Shown: positions 42,395 to 45,124 of the stretch, one piece after another
How the letters are laid out: the number at the start of each line of letters is the position of its first letter
How positions within the stretch are numbered: the first letter of the stretch is position 1
Origin: Pseudarcicella sp.
Lineage (GTDB): Bacteria; Bacteroidota; Bacteroidia; Cytophagales; Spirosomataceae
Direction of reading: 5' to 3'
Assembly (NCBI GenBank): GCA_017988135.1
Contig: JAGNSI010000003.1
Coordinates: 1 to 45,124 of the forward strand
Length of the DNA: 45,124 bases
Made by a program: the position numbers and the translations under genes
The notes under the pieces: generated by a model
The model's input: the letters and a program-made list of their open reading frames with translations, nothing else
Told to the model about the DNA's origin: nothing
Databases searched by the model: none

Positions 42395-43693
42395 ATGAAA
42401 ACTAAATTTTTATTGTATATCATACTTGGTTTTGTGTTTTTGGCATGTTCTGAAAACAAAGTTGAACCTCTATTTGAGCAATCTGCAGATCAAAGAACAC
42501 AGCAGCGTTTAGATGAATATAAAAATATACTTCGCAGTGCACCGCACGGCTGGAAAGCAACCTGTGTAACAGAAGGTGGGAAAAGAGCGGGCTTTAGCTT
42601 TTTTATGATTTTCGACGATAAAAATAATGTAACCACTTATGCCGACATCGATGATTCCACCGCCAGTTTGCCTTCACGAAGTACATACGATGTACAGTTA
42701 AAACTAAAACCTACGTTGGTGTTTGATACCTATGGCTATGTCAATTATATTGCCGACCCATATACTGTAGGAGGAAATGTAGGTGAAGGATATCTAGGAG
42801 ACCAAGAATTTCGAATAGAAAGTGCCAATGATACGAAAATTATACTTATTGGTAATAGAAACTCAACTCCAATGGAAATGACCGCCATGACGGCCGAAGA
42901 AAAACGAAAAGTGGAAACGGGTGTGCTGAAAGAACAATTAGACAATTTTAGTGCATATTTTAATAAAAATGGTTACGATATACTCAAGGTTGGCAACAAG
43001 TCGTATGACTTTAATTTTAATTTAATTACCAAAAAAGTAAAAGTACTTTTCCCTGAAGGGAATCAGATAAATGAAGTCTCAATGCCTTTTTATTTCACAT
43101 TAAATAGCTTGAAATTTTCTGAAACATTTGAAGTGCTTGGATATCAAATAGATGAAATTTTTTGGGATAGTATAAAAAAGAAATATTATTTCAAATCGGG
43201 TCAAAATCAAGTTTATTTTGATAAATCTGTTCGCCCTACCATTCCTCTTGTGAGCATGATAGCTAATGGTTTTATAAACGGCTTTTTATTAAATGAAAAG
43301 TTAGAAAATCAAACATCAGCCTTCAAGACGCTTTTTGAAAAAATGAAATCAGACTTGAAAACATACAGATCGGATGCAAATGATACAGAAAGAATACTGA
43401 ATGAAATAGCAGTCGTTTTTAGGGCAGATGGCGACGTTTATATATTTTATGTATTTTCTCAGAATGGAGCAAGAGTTCAGAATATTTTGGGGTATGAACC
43501 AACTATTACTTCTCCCAATAAATTTAAATTTAAATATTTTGGCAAGCTAATGACTGACGATATTTTAAAAATATTTTCACCTATAGCAAATATATTCCAA
43601 AACGAAGAATTTGAAATTGATTATGATCCTCAAACAGCTGGACTAGTTTTGTTAAAAAGTAAAAGTATAGAAATGAAAGGCGAAACCTTTTAG
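42395..43693 (+). CDS. DUF4302 domain-containing lipoprotein
   Basis: 432 residues from the ATG at 42395; the open frame extends 33 codons upstream over the end of the previous gene but lacks a signal sequence there, so the later start is right. Lipobox FLAC (Cys18). The body has RLDEYKNILRSAPHGWKATC and the FSFFMIFDDKNNVTTYADID segment typical of DUF4302, a family of unknown function often found in SusCD operons with the HExxH lipoprotein. It is likely a surface lipoprotein acting in the same uptake system. Its stop overlaps that of the convergent receptor gene (TTAG at 43690-43693). Confidence 0.83.
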   Translation: MKTKFLLYIILGFVFLACSENKVEPLFEQSADQRTQQRLDEYKNILRSAPHGWKATCVTEGGKRAGFSFFMIFDDKNNVTTYADIDDSTASLPSRSTYDVQLKLKPTLVFDTYGYVNYIADPYTVGGNVGEGYLGDQEFRIESANDTKIILIGNRNSTPMEMTAMTAEEKRKVETGVLKEQLDNFSAYFNKNGYDILKVGNKSYDFNFNLITKKVKVLFPEGNQINEVSMPFYFTLNSLKFSETFEVLGYQIDEIFWDSIKKKYYFKSGQNQVYFDKSVRPTIPLVSMIANGFINGFLLNEKLENQTSAFKTLFEKMKSDLKTYRSDANDTERILNEIAVVFRADGDVYIFYVFSQNGARVQNILGYEPTITSPNKFKFKYFGKLMTDDILKIFSPIANIFQNEEFEIDYDPQTAGLVLLKSKSIEMKGETF

Positions 43694-45124
43694 ATTTTAA
43701 CTCCTACACTTACAAAAAAGCTTCGAGCGTCCGAAGGAATAATGCCTGGGCCAGGGTAGCCTGTAGCTCGTCTTGTGAAGTATTTAGTATCAGTAATATT
43801 ATTTGCCGAAAAAGATACATTCATGATTTTGAAGCTATAATTTACCGTAAAATCTACCACTCTATATGCAGGAATTAGGCCTAATAATCCATTTTCTGTA
43901 GGTTTTTCTGTATTGTCGGCATTAGAAAATTGATTATCTGTATAAGCGTATTGTACAGTAGTTTTTAGGTTTTTTAGCTTATAAGTAATTCCAGTACGTT
44001 GAATAAACCGTGGAGCATATTCTACGTCGTTACCTATCATGTACTTGAGTGGAGCTTCTAAATATTGTGAAAAAGTATATGATAAGGAGTTGAAAATACT
44101 AAAATCACCATATTTAGGATTTTGTTTTATTATTTTAGAAATACTGGTTTCTATAAATGTTTCTGCACCTATACTTTGCGATTTGCCAATATTGGTGCGT
44201 TCCATTAATACCTCTAGCCCGTCGGGGCTTTTTTTGTTGATAAATCCTATTCTGTTGTTGTAAGCCATCCAATATGCACTGATGTCGAAGCTACTCAAAA
44301 ACTTGTTTTTGCCTCTGAAACCGAAGTCAGCATTGAAACCTGTAACATCTTTGAGGTTAGGGTCTACAGAGAAGTTTGGCGAGCGTACTATGATGTCAGA
44401 AAAATTGATAGGGCTGTAGTTTTCAGAAATGTTGGCATAAACTTCAATTTCTGGTTTTAAATGATAGCTGGTACCTAAACCTAATAATATGAAATTTCGT
44501 GTTTTTGAAAAGTTGTTATTTAGTTTTAAACCACTTTTGTCGAAGCTGATGCCCGAAGTTTTACTGATGATGTTTTCGAATCTTGCACCTGGTGTAATGC
44601 TCCATTTAGGGTTTATCCAAAAAATATTTTCTACAAAAACAGCCCTATTTATACTTGGAAATCGGGTGTCTATTTCGTTGATAGCAGTAGGGTTTTGAAA
44701 TTCAAAATTGGCAGATTGTCCATTGATTCCTGTACCTTGTTGGCGTTGCGTATTGCCTTGAAACCAGCGTGTTCCTACCAATAATGATGATTTTTGTTTG
44801 AATAACGAATAAGTATACAACCACCTGATTTCAGTGCCAAAGTTAGAAAATCTATCATAAGAAAGCTGCCTTCTGGTGGTAGTGTCTGTGCGGTCTTTTA
44901 GTAAATTTACAATGTTTCCTATCGAACCTCTTTCGGCGATCAAACCATAAGTTCTAAAGTTTATTTTTGATTTAGTGCTGATTTGCCAATCTCCAGATAT
45001 AGCAGGTACCAACCATTTTATTTGGAACCAATTTCGATTTCTGATACTTTGTTGTGGATTTTGTTCAAACATTTTGTCGGTAAGTCCACCAGCTTGCCGA
45101 GCTAAATAATACATATACGTAAGG
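43690..45124 (-). CDS. TonB-dependent receptor, FecA-like (5' end outside window)
   Basis: About 478 C-terminal residues are present; the frame stays open to the window edge, so the start, signal peptide and plug domain are missing. The visible part is beta-barrel: GARFENIISKTSG, GLGTSYHLKPEIEVYANISENYSP, FNADFGFRGKN, and the NNITDTKYFTRRATGYPGPGIIPSDARSF C-terminus followed by VSVGVKI. The last segment, with GYPGPG and the SDARS(F) ending, is typical of FecA-like ferric siderophore/citrate receptors. It converges on the SusCD operon with overlapping stops. The iron-uptake role is inferred from family likeness. Confidence 0.8.
   Translation of the reverse strand, partial: LTYMYYLARQAGGLTDKMFEQNPQQSIRNRNWFQIKWLVPAISGDWQISTKSKINFRTYGLIAERGSIGNIVNLLKDRTDTTTRRQLSYDRFSNFGTEIRWLYTYSLFKQKSSLLVGTRWFQGNTQRQQGTGINGQSANFEFQNPTAINEIDTRFPSINRAVFVENIFWINPKWSITPGARFENIISKTSGISFDKSGLKLNNNFSKTRNFILLGLGTSYHLKPEIEVYANISENYSPINFSDIIVRSPNFSVDPNLKDVTGFNADFGFRGKNKFLSSFDISAYWMAYNNRIGFINKKSPDGLEVLMERTNIGKSQSIGAETFIETSISKIIKQNPKYGDFSIFNSLSYTFSQYLEAPLKYMIGNDVEYAPRFIQRTGITYKLKNLKTTVQYAYTDNQFSNADNTEKPTENGLLGLIPAYRVVDFTVNYSFKIMNVSFSANNITDTKYFTRRATGYPGPGIIPSDARSFFVSVGVKI

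Noticed and set aside
1-45124. CRISPR array, prophage, complete insertion sequence, ribosomal RNA or replication origin
   Set aside because: No regularly spaced repeats, phage structural genes, intact transposase, rRNA sequence or DnaA-box cluster was seen.

Overview
The window is AT-rich chromosomal DNA from a member of the Bacteroidota, most like the Cytophagales-type lineages (class and genus are inference). The evidence is a core type IX secretion/gliding operon (porP-gldK-gldL-gldM-gldN), a SusC/SusD pair, DUF2911, DUF2851, DUF4271, DUF4302 and DUF6089 proteins, a PorG-UppS-BamA-Skp-Skp gene order as in Porphyromonas, and promoters of the form TTTG-N20-TAnnTTTG. Shine-Dalgarno sequences are not evident. 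I saw no CRISPR array, prophage or complete insertion sequence.

Layout. 1-462: gene-free, with two copies of a 32-bp palindromic repeat. 463-1586: DUF2911 protein and an acyl-CoA thioesterase (minus strand). 2145-8880: envelope biogenesis block (two PorG/DUF6089 barrels, terminator, uppS, bamA, two Skp/OmpH chaperones). 9023-12669: sugar nucleotidyltransferase, DUF2851 protein, pyrH, frr. 12756-15108: a scarred accessory patch with an orphan histidine kinase, a transposase-tail remnant, a ParDE toxin-antitoxin pair, a duplicated kinase 3' end and a tRNA with anticodon CAT. 15313-16584: S-box SAM riboswitch and metX. 16581-18833: sprE/porW. 19057-22201: MFS transporter, a kinase-fold protein and an unknown barrel. 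22565-25587: sucD, DUF4271 protein, hemD. 25733-31490: porP/sprF-gldKLMN. 31615-36535: M16 peptidase, ispF, phosphopantetheinyl transferase, WD40 protein, DivIVA-domain protein, folB. 36550-45124: SusC, SusD, HExxH lipoprotein and DUF4302 lipoprotein, facing a partial FecA-like TonB receptor.

How it fits together. Three separate parts of the type IX secretion system lie within about 30 kb: PorG next to the Bam/Skp outer-membrane assembly genes, SprE/PorW, and the PorP-GldKLMN trans-envelope complex. The rest is mostly housekeeping (pyrimidine and lipid-carrier synthesis, ribosome recycling, methionine, heme, isoprenoid, folate), ending in an outer-membrane uptake locus.

The points most worth following up are: a GldK with no lipobox cysteine; a compact three-way-junction RNA fold predicted in front of the DivIVA-domain gene; an uncharacterised kinase-fold protein tightly linked to an MFS transporter; and the remnant-filled patch around ParDE. 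No clearly new large system is proven by the sequence alone.
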